The notes beneath the pieces are model-generated. The model was not told where the DNA came from, searched no databases, and saw only the letters and a program-made list of their open reading frames with translations. DNA of 64,000 nt from Komagataeibacter nataicola (lineage in GTDB: Bacteria; Pseudomonadota; Alphaproteobacteria; Acetobacterales; Acetobacteraceae): assembly GCF_003207795.1 (NCBI RefSeq), contig NZ_NIRT01000009.1, forward strand, positions 62,001-126,000. The letters are read 5' to 3'. A program made the translations under genes and the position numbers. Below are positions 18,898 to 27,729 of the stretch, piece after piece. Within the stretch, counting starts at the first letter, position 1, and each line of letters begins with the position of its first letter.

Positions 18898-21135
18898 ATG
18901 CCAACCCTGAAAGAATTGAGCCCCATGGTTTCGATCGTGCATTGTGCTTTCCGCCTCGTCCGGAAATCATGCCCCGTGTTTGGTGTTCTGCTGGCATGTG
19001 TCACCCCTGCCATGGCTGGCCCGTCCACTCTTCCGCTGATGCCGCAGCCGCAGTCGGTCACGGTTATGGACCCTGCAACGCGGAGTATTGCGGGTGGCAT
19101 CCGCATTGACTGGACGCAGGCGCCTTCACCGCTGCTGCGCCGCGCCGAACAGCGCTTTGTGGCGCGTCTGCGCAACCTGGCAGGACGGGCTGCCGAAGGT
19201 GCCCCGCTGACCTTGCATATCACGACCGGGCATGACCCTGCTTACCTGAGTGTTGATGAGAAGGAGGGGTACACACTCTCCACGTCCGCGCCAGACGGGA
19301 TTTATCTCTCGGCTGCCGGGCCGGCAGGGGTTCTGCATGGTCTGGCAACGCTCCTGCAACTTGTCGAGCTTACGCCGCAGGGGGCGGTGCTCGGGCATGT
19401 CGACATACAGGATTCCCCCCGTTTTGCCTGGCGGGGGCTCATGATTGATGTGTCCCGGCATTTCATGTCGGTTGACACCATCCAGCGGCAGCTTGATGCG
19501 ATGGAACTGACCAAGCTGAACGTGCTGCACTGGCACCTGAGCGACGGTACGGGGTTCCGGGTGGAAAGCAGGCGTTTTCCGCGTCTGCAGCAAGTGGGCG
19601 GGCACAACCAGTATTACACGCAGGAACAGGTGCGCGGTATTGTGGCTTACGCTGCTGACCGCGGGATCCGTATCGTGCCGGAATTCGATGTGCCGGGCCA
19701 TACGCTTTCCATCCTGCAGGCCTATCCTGATCTTGCGGCGCAGCCCGTACCTACGGAGCAGGAAATACATCCCGTCTGCTCGATTACGGTAGATACGCAG
19801 AAGACCCAGACAAGCTGCAACAAGGTCTATAATCAGAACAATCCCGCCCTTGACCCGACCCAGCCGCAAACGCTGCGTTTTGCAACGGCGCTCTATGCCG
19901 AAATGGGCCGTCTTTTCCCCGACCGTTATTTCCACTCGGGCGGCGATGAAGTCGCGCCCCAGCAGTGGATGAACAATCCCGCCATTACACGGTATATGAA
20001 GGTGCATGGCTATCGTGATGCGCCAGCCCTCCAGGCCGCCTTTACCGCGCAGATCGAACAGGCGCTGGCCCGGCAGGGAAAAATCATGATGGGGTGGGAT
20101 GAGGTCAGCGAGGCCCCCATCCCGCGTGATGTGGTGGTTGAGGCATGGCGTGGATCAAAATGGATTGGCTCCGCCACCCGGGCGGGCCACCCGGTTGTGG
20201 TCTCATCGGGGTATTATCTGGACCTTCTCAATCCGTCCGCAACGCATTATCAGGTTGATCCCCTTGACCCGAAAGCGGTCGGCCTGTCCCCCGCCGAGGT
20301 TGAAAAGGCCCGTGTGAAGCAGGGGCCAATGATCGATGCCTTTGCGCTGGACCCCAACGCACCGGCGCTTGACGCAGCACAGAGCCGGCTGGTCCTTGGC
20401 GGGGAAGCGCCATTATGGAGCGAGATCGTCTCGGATGAGATGGTCGATGCACGGCTGTGGCCACGTTCCGCTGCTATTGCCGAACGGTTCTGGTCAGATG
20501 CATCCGTGCGTGACGTAACGGACATGGAACGCCGCCTGCCGGTCGTGCTGCATGAGCTGAATATGATGGGACTGCAGTCGGAAAATCACCAGAACGACAT
20601 GATTGCCCGCCTGGCTCCGCAGAACACGACGCCCCTGAAAGTCCTGACATCCGTCACCAGCCCGGTCAGAAACTATGCCATGAACCGCCTTGCCGCGCAT
20701 GGTGGGGATGCCATGCTGAGTGCTCCGGCCGCGATTGCAAGCCCCGACAGCTTTGCCGCCATGAAATTCAACACGCTGGCACAGCGCTACATAAAAGGGG
20801 ACCACGCACGCGCATCCGACCTGAAGGCAATGCTGGTGACCTATAAGGCCAATGATGCCGCCTATGCGCAGATTGCGACCACACCCGCGCTGCAGGAGGC
20901 AAGGGGCACTTCGCAAGAACTGGCAGAGGTGGCGCAAGTCGGGCTTGAAGCCATAAAAAGAAGAAGTCATGGCCGTCACTGGCATAAACGGGTCAATGCC
21001 ATTCTGGCCAGGCAGGATGCGGCTTTTGCAGCATGCGCCGATGCAGTGGCAGCCCATACCATGCCCTTGCCAGCATCAGGCCTGCTGATTGATATCCTGC
21101 CCGGGCTGCACCTGCTGGTTGATCGTGCCCATTAA
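18898..21135 (+). CDS. Beta-N-acetylhexosaminidase, GH20
   Basis: Releases terminal beta-linked GlcNAc/GalNAc from chitin oligomers or glycans. A secretion signal (LVRKSCPVFGVLLACV, cleaved near AMA-GPS) is followed by a GH20b-like domain. The TIM barrel has WRGLMIDVSRHFMSVDTIQR, LHWHLSDGTGFR, VPEFDVPGHT and the catalytic pair Asp350-Glu351 in HSGGDEV. Length (745) is normal for GH20 with a C-terminal helical region. Likely periplasmic or outer-membrane located, it would trim oligomers admitted by the TonB receptors. ATG 18898 is used; ATG 18925 would give a shorter, more typical signal peptide. Confidence 0.93.
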   Translation: MPTLKELSPMVSIVHCAFRLVRKSCPVFGVLLACVTPAMAGPSTLPLMPQPQSVTVMDPATRSIAGGIRIDWTQAPSPLLRRAEQRFVARLRNLAGRAAEGAPLTLHITTGHDPAYLSVDEKEGYTLSTSAPDGIYLSAAGPAGVLHGLATLLQLVELTPQGAVLGHVDIQDSPRFAWRGLMIDVSRHFMSVDTIQRQLDAMELTKLNVLHWHLSDGTGFRVESRRFPRLQQVGGHNQYYTQEQVRGIVAYAADRGIRIVPEFDVPGHTLSILQAYPDLAAQPVPTEQEIHPVCSITVDTQKTQTSCNKVYNQNNPALDPTQPQTLRFATALYAEMGRLFPDRYFHSGGDEVAPQQWMNNPAITRYMKVHGYRDAPALQAAFTAQIEQALARQGKIMMGWDEVSEAPIPRDVVVEAWRGSKWIGSATRAGHPVVVSSGYYLDLLNPSATHYQVDPLDPKAVGLSPAEVEKARVKQGPMIDAFALDPNAPALDAAQSRLVLGGEAPLWSEIVSDEMVDARLWPRSAAIAERFWSDASVRDVTDMERRLPVVLHELNMMGLQSENHQNDMIARLAPQNTTPLKVLTSVTSPVRNYAMNRLAAHGGDAMLSAPAAIASPDSFAAMKFNTLAQRYIKGDHARASDLKAMLVTYKANDAAYAQIATTPALQEARGTSQELAEVAQVGLEAIKRRSHGRHWHKRVNAILARQDAAFAACADAVAAHTMPLPASGLLIDILPGLHLLVDRAH

Positions 21136-21137
21136 CC

Positions 21138-21165
21138 CCCATCAGGATAACAGGCATCCTATGGG
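21138..21165 (+). terminator. Hairpin between convergent GH20 and nagC-like genes
   Basis: CCCAT-C-AGGAT pairs with ATCCT-ATGGG around a 7-nt loop, starting 3 bases after the GH20 stop. There is no long T-run. Confidence 0.45.
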
Positions 21166-21333
21166 CTGGATGACAGACCGGGCCGCCTGAACCGGGAGAG
21201 GCCAGACCCCTGCACTGGCGGGGGCTGGCCCGCATGCCTGCCACGTTAGCAGGGTCGTGGCAGGCGTGGTGTCATCAACCATGACGGGCATGCGGCACGG
21301 CAGCCTGCATGCCCGCAGGCGGGAAGAGAGCGT

Positions 21334-22473
21334 TCATTCACTAAACAGGAACTGCCGGGTGGCAATGCCCGCAGCGCCGGTTGCCCAGCCGGTATGAGGG
21401 GTTTCACGCAGGTCCAGTGTCGTTTCCCAGTCGGGGCGGGGCATGATGTGGGTCTCCATGGTCTGGCGCAGGACCGCCCCGAACACACCTTCGCGGAACG
21501 GCAGGTCCAGCAGCACGACAACCTGACTGGGATCAAACAGTTGCACAAGCTGTGCAACCGCCATCCCCATTGCGCCGCCTGCCGTATGGAGAATGTGGAG
21601 GGCATCCGCATCGCCCTCCCGCGCCCGACGTTCCAGTTCCAGTGGCGTGGTTGGCAGCCCCTTCTGCTGGGCCATGGAGCGTATGGCCCGCAGGGAGGAG
21701 ACCGTGTCCAGGCACCCACGCTTGCCGCAACTGCACGGGCGGTTGGTCTCGCGCTCATCTGGCCAGACGACTGTTGTATGGGATATTTCTCCTGCGCCCC
21801 CCTGGAAGCCACGGTGCAGTTTTCCATCAACGATATGCGCGCAGCCTATGCCGCCATCACCGACGATAATCATGCTGAAATCGGGACAGTCGCGCATGAT
21901 GCCAAACAGATGCTCCCCCTGTATGAGGGCATTGGCATCATTTTCAGCAAAAACCGGCACGGACAGACGTTTTTCCAGTGGCGTGACGATATCAACATTA
22001 CGCCATTCCAGCACGACCGACCGGTAGCACAGACGCCGGTCACGCGCGACAAAGCCGGGGAGGGCAATCCCCACCCCGCCGAGCGGGCCCGCCCGGTCGC
22101 CCGCCTGCGCCACCAGTTCCCGGATGCCGCGTTCGATATTTTCAATACATATTTCAGGATCGGATGCCCGCACGAACTCTTTCTGGGCAATGATTTCACC
22201 CAGCAGATCCGTCAGCAGAATGATGCTGGGGTCGGATTGCATGGATACACCGGCAAAACAGACTGAAACCGCATTCAGACCCAGCAGGATGGAGGGGCGC
22301 CCCTGCCCGAAAACCAGTTCGCGTTCACACAGGATATTACGATCCAGCAGTTCGCGGGTTAAGGCGGACATGGTTGCCTTGCTCAATCCCGTGATTTCCA
22401 CGAGCTGGGTTCTGCTGACGGGGCCTAACGTGCTGATCGTACGGAGTACCCGGTATTGCCCTGATGTGAACAT
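21334..22473 (-). CDS. ROK-family transcriptional repressor, NagC/Mlc-like
   Basis: The N-terminal winged helix (SRTQLVEITGLSKATMSALT) is followed by a ROK sugar-binding domain with the zinc motif CSCGKRGCLD. NagC-type repressors sense GlcNAc-6-P and control nag genes. The ATG at 22473 is chosen because GGAAAGGG precedes it and it places MFTSGQYRVLR at the N-terminus. The open frame extends to 22788 but would overlap the divergent kinase gene. It is divergent from the ROK GlcNAc kinase (22659), so the 185-bp gap probably carries its operator. It differs from ROK kinases by carrying the HTH domain. Together with the GntR protein at 10948 the regulon has two regulators of different families. 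Confidence 0.9.
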   Translation of the reverse strand: MFTSGQYRVLRTISTLGPVSRTQLVEITGLSKATMSALTRELLDRNILCERELVFGQGRPSILLGLNAVSVCFAGVSMQSDPSIILLTDLLGEIIAQKEFVRASDPEICIENIERGIRELVAQAGDRAGPLGGVGIALPGFVARDRRLCYRSVVLEWRNVDIVTPLEKRLSVPVFAENDANALIQGEHLFGIMRDCPDFSMIIVGDGGIGCAHIVDGKLHRGFQGGAGEISHTTVVWPDERETNRPCSCGKRGCLDTVSSLRAIRSMAQQKGLPTTPLELERRAREGDADALHILHTAGGAMGMAVAQLVQLFDPSQVVVLLDLPFREGVFGAVLRQTMETHIMPRPDWETTLDLRETPHTGWATGAAGIATRQFLFSE

Positions 22474-22658
22474 ACGCACCCTTTCCAATATGATAGGGAC
22501 TGTTAATTTTATTTGGTGAACAATATAAGCAAAGTTATTATGATTCTGGAACTTATTCAACGTTTTTAATGATTCTGGCTGGCTTTCCACGCCAGGCATG
22601 TAGCCATATACGGCTCTGGCAGGATCATATTCGTCGCGCGTGGGCATGAGGATGGCGT

Positions 22659-23549
22659 ATGGTAGTATTATGTGCGGATGTAGGGGGGTCTTACATTGAA
22701 TTTGCGCAATCCGATGCCTGTCACAGGCTGACACACCGGCGGCGCGTGCCGACACCCACGCAGGATCTGGATCTTTTTGTTGCCGCACTGGCCAGCATGG
22801 CGGATGGATATGACCGGGCCATTCCGCTGCATATCGCCATTGCCGGGGTATGCGCCCCCATGACCGGGCGGACGCGCGCGGCCAACATCCCCTGTATTTA
22901 TGATGTGCCGTTGCGGCAGATCCTTATGCAGCGCCTGAAGCGGGATGTGCTGGTTGCCAACGATGCCCACTGTTTTGCCCTGAATGAAGCAATGCAGGGC
23001 GCTGGCCAGGGGCATGACATCGTTTTTGGGGTTATTCTTGGCACAGGGGTGGGGGGCGGCCTGATTATTCATGGTCGGCCCGTTATCGGGTCAGGTGGTC
23101 TTGCAGGCGAGTGGGGGCATGGTCCCTTCATTACTGACAGCGCCCTGCCTGGCCGTGCGCCCGTGCTGCCATGCCAGTGCGGGCAGCTGGGCTGCCTTGA
23201 TACAATAGGCGGCGCGCGTGGCATTGAAAGACTGCACCTGTTCCTGCATGGGGAGGAACTGCCCGTCCGCCCGATCCTGACACATTGGGAAAACGGTGAG
23301 CCCCGGGCCATCGAGACAGTCAACGCATGGCTTGACCGTATGTCCGCTGGGTTGGCCATGGTGGTCAATGTAACCGGGGCTTCCATCATGCCGGTGGGCG
23401 GCGGTCTGGCCCATCAGGCCAGGCTGCTGCATGCGCTGGATGAGAACGTGCGCGGCCGCATCCTGCGGCATGATGCCTCGGCGCTGGTTGTGCCGGGGGC
23501 TTTGCCCGCAGAGTCCGGGCTTGCGGGGGCGTCGTGGCTGAAATCGTGA
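22659..23549 (+). CDS. nagK: ROK-family N-acetylglucosamine kinase
   Basis: A cytoplasmic kinase making GlcNAc-6-P from GlcNAc and ATP. ATP phosphate loop CADVGGSYIEF at 5-15, catalytic NDAHCF near 107, GTGVGGGL loop, and the zinc motif CQCGQLGCLD identify the ROK kinase class. There is no DNA-binding domain. It replaces the phosphorylation that PTS uptake would provide, and its product is the substrate of NagA. It is divergent from its probable repressor and is followed, after a 385-bp gap, by the second TonB receptor. Specificity for GlcNAc rather than another hexose is inferred from context and similarity to NagK. Confidence 0.88.
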   Translation: MVVLCADVGGSYIEFAQSDACHRLTHRRRVPTPTQDLDLFVAALASMADGYDRAIPLHIAIAGVCAPMTGRTRAANIPCIYDVPLRQILMQRLKRDVLVANDAHCFALNEAMQGAGQGHDIVFGVILGTGVGGGLIIHGRPVIGSGGLAGEWGHGPFITDSALPGRAPVLPCQCGQLGCLDTIGGARGIERLHLFLHGEELPVRPILTHWENGEPRAIETVNAWLDRMSAGLAMVVNVTGASIMPVGGGLAHQARLLHALDENVRGRILRHDASALVVPGALPAESGLAGASWLKS

Positions 23550-23934
23550 GGGTCGGGTCGCGATTTCGAACGATCATAAATGCCATCATTGCGATCAAAT
23601 AATAAAATGCCTGACTGGCCCTCCCAGTTCATCCTCCCATATGGCACTTTATATCTGTTGCCGAATTAACACGCTGCCTGAATGCCCCCGTAAGGGTAAA
23701 TGAATAATTCTCGTTCATGAAACCCTATGCTTTTCATTGAGAAAATTTTCCAGATGGCAAGAGATGAGGCCTAAATCGGGGCAGGGGAAATGACTGTATA
23801 CTTTGTTTTTATAATAAAACTATCATAGGACAGATTCTGAACTATTGCGCCGGCACAGGCTGATCTGCATTATACGTTAAGGAAGCAAAACGTTTGTTTC
23901 GCAGCTTTTACTCCAAATGCAGGGATTCACGCTC
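23550..23934. promoter_or_regulatory. Intergenic region upstream of second TonB receptor
   Basis: A 385-bp stretch, AT-rich between 23640 and 23900. No open frame with a recognisable product is present. It probably holds the promoter for the receptor-permease-nagBA gene series, but no clear operator repeat was found, and the TGGTATT half-site of the other promoters is absent. Confidence 0.35.
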
Positions 23935-26364
23935 ATGAAGGTTTCGTACCGTAATCTATCCCTCTGTTGTACTATCTGGGCGAGTCTGGTGATCGTTCCC
24001 GCGTATGGACAGGTTTCGGCTGCGACGCGTAACGGATCTGTAAATACTTCTGCGGCCAAGGCCCGTGCAAAACCTCCGGCGGCTGCGGCACGGACAGCGG
24101 CACCGCCCGCGCCCCAGGTTGAACATATCACTGTCAGCCGGCACATTCCGCCCACGGCCAATGGCGTGACCAACCTGACACCGGGCGGCGGACTGATGCC
24201 TCCCCAGACCGCACCACGCTCACAAAGTGGCCTGACGCGTGACTTTATTGCAAAACAGGCACCTACGGCCAATATTGCCGCCCTTGTGGCGGATCTGCCA
24301 GGCGTCAACTTTTCCAGTCAGGATCCGTTTGGCCTGACGGGAAACAACATGACCATGCGTGGCATGACACAGGCCCAGATCGGGTATCTGTTCGAAGGGG
24401 CGCCAATGGCGGATCCCATCAATTACCAGCCTTACAGCAGCATGATGGTCGATTCAGAAAACCTGGGATCGGTTACCGTTTCACAGGGGTCGCCTGACCT
24501 TGATGCGCCCCTGTACAACGCAGTGGGCGGGCAGATTACGGCCACCGAGATCAATCCGTCGCATAAACAGCGCGGATTTGTGGATCTGGCAGGCGGCACA
24601 CATAGCGCCAACAAGGAATTCATCCGTTACGAAACCGGAGATATCGGTAATACCGGTATTCGGGGCTTCGTGTCCTTTTCTCACACCAGTTATAATAACT
24701 GGCGTGGTCCGGGTGGACTATTCCGTTATCATGTCGATTCAAAATTTGTAAAAGAATGGGGCGATGGCAACAGCATTTCCGCCATCTTCTCCTATAACCG
24801 GCAGCAGCAGACCTCCTGGAGGTCGCCCACACTTTCCCAGTGGAACAAATATGGGGACAGCTTCAATTATTCAGGATCATTCACCCAGGGTGACCCGACA
24901 TATTACGGGTTGCAGGTTACAAACATGAATGCCGAGACGGTTATCCTGCCGTCCCATTTTACATTGACCAAACACCTGAAGTTGCATGTCACTCCTTACT
25001 TTGAACATCAGTTTGGTCCGTCCAACGCAGGGGAGAACATTCCCACGACCGGCGGTTACATGGGCACCCAGCGTTATGACAGCCTGGTCGGCATACCGAC
25101 CGGAAACGGATCGGTCCTGACCGAGGGCGTTGACCCGTGGGACCAGAAAAGCGGGTCGCTGAACATGTCGCTCGACTGGACAAGGGGCCATAACAAACTG
25201 TCAGTTGGATATTGGTACAACTATACATCCCATCAGGAACTTTCCACGTTCCGGCAGGTCTATGCCAATGGTTCGTATTCCAACAGCCCCATTATCGATG
25301 CCACGAACGGGCGCATCCTGACAGGCTATGACCTGAACTTCAAACAGCAGGTCAATACGCTTTTCATCGCCGATACCCTGAGCCTGCTGCACGACAGGTT
25401 GACCCTGAGCGCTGGCTTCCGGGCGGCAATGGTCAGCCGCACAGGCACGAACAACGTGCCGGGGGCGGATCCCTATTACAAGGCGGGCAATTACTTTGAG
25501 CCCCTGCCGCAGTTTTCCGCCAGTTTCAAGATCACGCCGCATGACCAGATTTTTGTCAACGGCACGACTGCCTTCCGTGCGCCAGCTTCGGTGGAGGCGT
25601 ACAGCCAGATCTTTGACCCCAATAATTCACACGCAGTGGAACAGCCCGGATCGCTCAAGCCTGAATATTCCATCGGGGAAGAAATCGGCTTTCGTCATTC
25701 CGGTTTTGTTAACGTGGCGGTGTCCCTGTTCAATCTGAACATGACCAACCACCAGGTTACATCCATGAATTACATTCCGGGCACAACGCAGCTGATTTCC
25801 GAACCCATCAATATTGGTGGGCAGACATCACGCGGCATCCAGGCTGAAATCGGCCTGCGGCGCTGGCATCATATCAGCCCGTATTTCTCCGGTCAGTACC
25901 TGCATGCAACGATGGATAACAACTATAATGCCGGTGGCGGGAATTATCTGCCAACGGCCGGAAAGATTGCTGTTGAATCACCCAAATTCACCGGTGCGAT
26001 CGGCCTGAATTATGATGACGGGCGCTTTTTCGGCAACTTTGCGCTGCGCTATGTTGACTCCCAGTACACGACGTTCATGGATGACGAAAAAATTCCGTCC
26101 TACATCACATCGGACATAACGCTGGGTTATCGTATGAAGAAGCTGGGTCCGGCAAAGGCGCCGCAGATACAGTTGAATATCATGAATATTGGCGATAACC
26201 ATTATCTCTCGGGTGGCTCCAGCTTTACCAGCAATGCCCATCCGGTCAACACCGTCGCGGGTGGCCTTTACAGAAGCAGCACGGGCGGGGCGAGCACATC
26301 CGCGCCCATCTATCTGGTAGGAGGCGCATTCGCTGCCATGGTTTCGGTATCGGCAGGGTTCTGA
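23935..26364 (+). CDS. TonB-dependent outer-membrane receptor (809 aa), paralogue 2
   Basis: A signal peptide (MKVSYRNLSLCCTIWASLVI, cleaved near AYG-QVS) leads to an Ala/Pro-rich linker. A plug follows (LVADLPGVNFSSQDPFGLTG, TMRGMTQAQIGYLFEGAPMA), then a barrel with terminal Phe (MVSVSAGF). Length equals that of the receptor at 12088, and long blocks match (for example GGGLMPPQTAP, SASFKITPHDQI, GQYLHATMDNN). ATG 23935 is preferred over 23917 because AGGGA lies 9 nt ahead and the signal peptide begins there. It is the first gene of a series leading into a FucP-type permease and nagB/nagA, so GlcNAc oligomers are the likely substrate. Confidence 0.92.
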   Translation: MKVSYRNLSLCCTIWASLVIVPAYGQVSAATRNGSVNTSAAKARAKPPAAAARTAAPPAPQVEHITVSRHIPPTANGVTNLTPGGGLMPPQTAPRSQSGLTRDFIAKQAPTANIAALVADLPGVNFSSQDPFGLTGNNMTMRGMTQAQIGYLFEGAPMADPINYQPYSSMMVDSENLGSVTVSQGSPDLDAPLYNAVGGQITATEINPSHKQRGFVDLAGGTHSANKEFIRYETGDIGNTGIRGFVSFSHTSYNNWRGPGGLFRYHVDSKFVKEWGDGNSISAIFSYNRQQQTSWRSPTLSQWNKYGDSFNYSGSFTQGDPTYYGLQVTNMNAETVILPSHFTLTKHLKLHVTPYFEHQFGPSNAGENIPTTGGYMGTQRYDSLVGIPTGNGSVLTEGVDPWDQKSGSLNMSLDWTRGHNKLSVGYWYNYTSHQELSTFRQVYANGSYSNSPIIDATNGRILTGYDLNFKQQVNTLFIADTLSLLHDRLTLSAGFRAAMVSRTGTNNVPGADPYYKAGNYFEPLPQFSASFKITPHDQIFVNGTTAFRAPASVEAYSQIFDPNNSHAVEQPGSLKPEYSIGEEIGFRHSGFVNVAVSLFNLNMTNHQVTSMNYIPGTTQLISEPINIGGQTSRGIQAEIGLRRWHHISPYFSGQYLHATMDNNYNAGGGNYLPTAGKIAVESPKFTGAIGLNYDDGRFFGNFALRYVDSQYTTFMDDEKIPSYITSDITLGYRMKKLGPAKAPQIQLNIMNIGDNHYLSGGSSFTSNAHPVNTVAGGLYRSSTGGASTSAPIYLVGGAFAAMVSVSAGF

Positions 26365-26376
26365 GCAGAACCCTGC
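26353..26376 (+). terminator. Strong hairpin across the TonB receptor stop codon
   Basis: GCAGGGTTCT and AGAACCCTGC form a perfect 10-bp stem with a 4-nt loop (GAGC); the stop codon sits at the top of the stem. No T-run follows. It could be a partial terminator or an RNA end-stabilising hairpin separating the abundant receptor from the catabolic genes. Confidence 0.5.
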
Positions 26377-26421
26377 GGGCTGGGAAAGCGGTTTTACCAT
26401 CGGTAAAGAGAGGAGGGGCTA

Positions 26422-27729
26422 TTGCCCAGGTTATACCCACAAAGCCCTGCGGGACAGTATGGCTGGCGGCCCATCGTCATTATCGCCTGCCTGTTTTTCA
26501 TCATCGGCTTTGTAACATGGCTCAATGGCCCCCTTATCACTTTTGTGCAGGTTGCCTTTAACCTGAGCACGATCAGCGCTTTTCTCGTGCCGATGTGCTT
26601 CTATCTGTCCTACCTGTTTTTTCCTTTGCCCGCGACGTTGCTGACCCGATGGACCGGCCTGAAAGGAGGACTGGTTGTTGCACTTGTCGTTCTTTCGGCC
26701 GGGGTCGCCATTTTTGGTGAATGTGTCAGTATACGTGTGTATCCTGGGGCGCTGAGCGGGCTGTTTGTCATGGGGGCGGGTCTGTCGTTACTGCAGATCA
26801 CCATAAATCCATATGTAACGCTGCTCGGACCGACGGAAAAAGCGGCCCAGCGCATTGCTATCATGGGTGTGGCCAACAAGATTGCGGGGATTGCGGCCCC
26901 CGTTGTCCTTGCTCTGCTAGTCATGCGGAATCTTGGCGATATTGCGGGGCAGGTCAGGGCCGCACCGGATATGGCGGCACGCAACCATATCCTGGATCAG
27001 TTTGCTCATGCCGTACAGATTCCGTATTTCATTATGGCGGCCGTGCTGCTGGCCCTGGCCATCGGGCTGGCGCGTTCGTCCCTCCCGCCTATCGATATTG
27101 CCGGCACATCCCGCCCGGATGCGCCTGCGCCGGAAACATCACGCCGGTCCAGATCATTCCGTCTGGGCTTCGGGGTGCTGTGCATGTTTGTTTACGTCGG
27201 CACGGAAGTCATGGCGGGGGATGCCATTGGCGTATATGGCGGCAGCCTCGGTATTCCGCTTGACCAGACCAAGTTCTTTACATCCCTGACCCTGACGGCA
27301 ATGATGGGGGGATATGTGGTGGGCATGCTGCTGGTGCCACGTGTCTTTTCGCAGGAGCGCTATCTGGGCCTGTCTGCGGTGGCTGGCGTCATATTATGTG
27401 TACTGAGCTGGCTGACACATGGCTATGCTTCGGTTCTGTGCGTGGCGCTATGTGGTTTTGCGAATGCCATGATCTTACCTTCCCTGTTCCCCATTGTTAT
27501 TTCTGATGTGGAAGATCGTGGGGCACAGGCGACCGCCCTGCTGGTCATGGCGTTTTCAGGCGGTTCGGTCATTCCGCAGGTCTTTGTCCAGATTGCGCCC
27601 GCCATAGGCGTGCAGGCTGCCTTTGTGGGGCTGGCGGTTCCATCCTATCTGTTAATCATATTATATAACATTCTCATGCAGCGCCATAAGCGGGCGCGTG
27701 TCGTGCCGGTCATGATGGTCGAGTCATGA
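26422..27729 (+). CDS. MFS sugar permease, FucP/NagP-type
   Basis: A twelve-helix MFS protein of the fucose:proton symporter group. IACLFFIIGFVTWLNGPL at helix 1, FLVPMCFYLSYLFFPLPA and the LLQITINPYVTLLG segment match FucP/GluP/NagP permeases. The start is TTG at 26422, supported by a strong GAGGAGG 6 nt upstream. Its stop overlaps the next gene's start (ATGA at 27726-27729). Position in front of nagB and nagA makes GlcNAc the probable substrate, as for NagP of other proteobacteria; this is inference. Confidence 0.9.
   Translation: MPRLYPQSPAGQYGWRPIVIIACLFFIIGFVTWLNGPLITFVQVAFNLSTISAFLVPMCFYLSYLFFPLPATLLTRWTGLKGGLVVALVVLSAGVAIFGECVSIRVYPGALSGLFVMGAGLSLLQITINPYVTLLGPTEKAAQRIAIMGVANKIAGIAAPVVLALLVMRNLGDIAGQVRAAPDMAARNHILDQFAHAVQIPYFIMAAVLLALAIGLARSSLPPIDIAGTSRPDAPAPETSRRSRSFRLGFGVLCMFVYVGTEVMAGDAIGVYGGSLGIPLDQTKFFTSLTLTAMMGGYVVGMLLVPRVFSQERYLGLSAVAGVILCVLSWLTHGYASVLCVALCGFANAMILPSLFPIVISDVEDRGAQATALLVMAFSGGSVIPQVFVQIAPAIGVQAAFVGLAVPSYLLIILYNILMQRHKRARVVPVMMVES

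Noticed and set aside
12088-26364. Composite transposon bounded by the two TonB receptors
   Set aside because: They are diverged coding paralogues, not identical repeats; no transposase or terminal repeats flank them.
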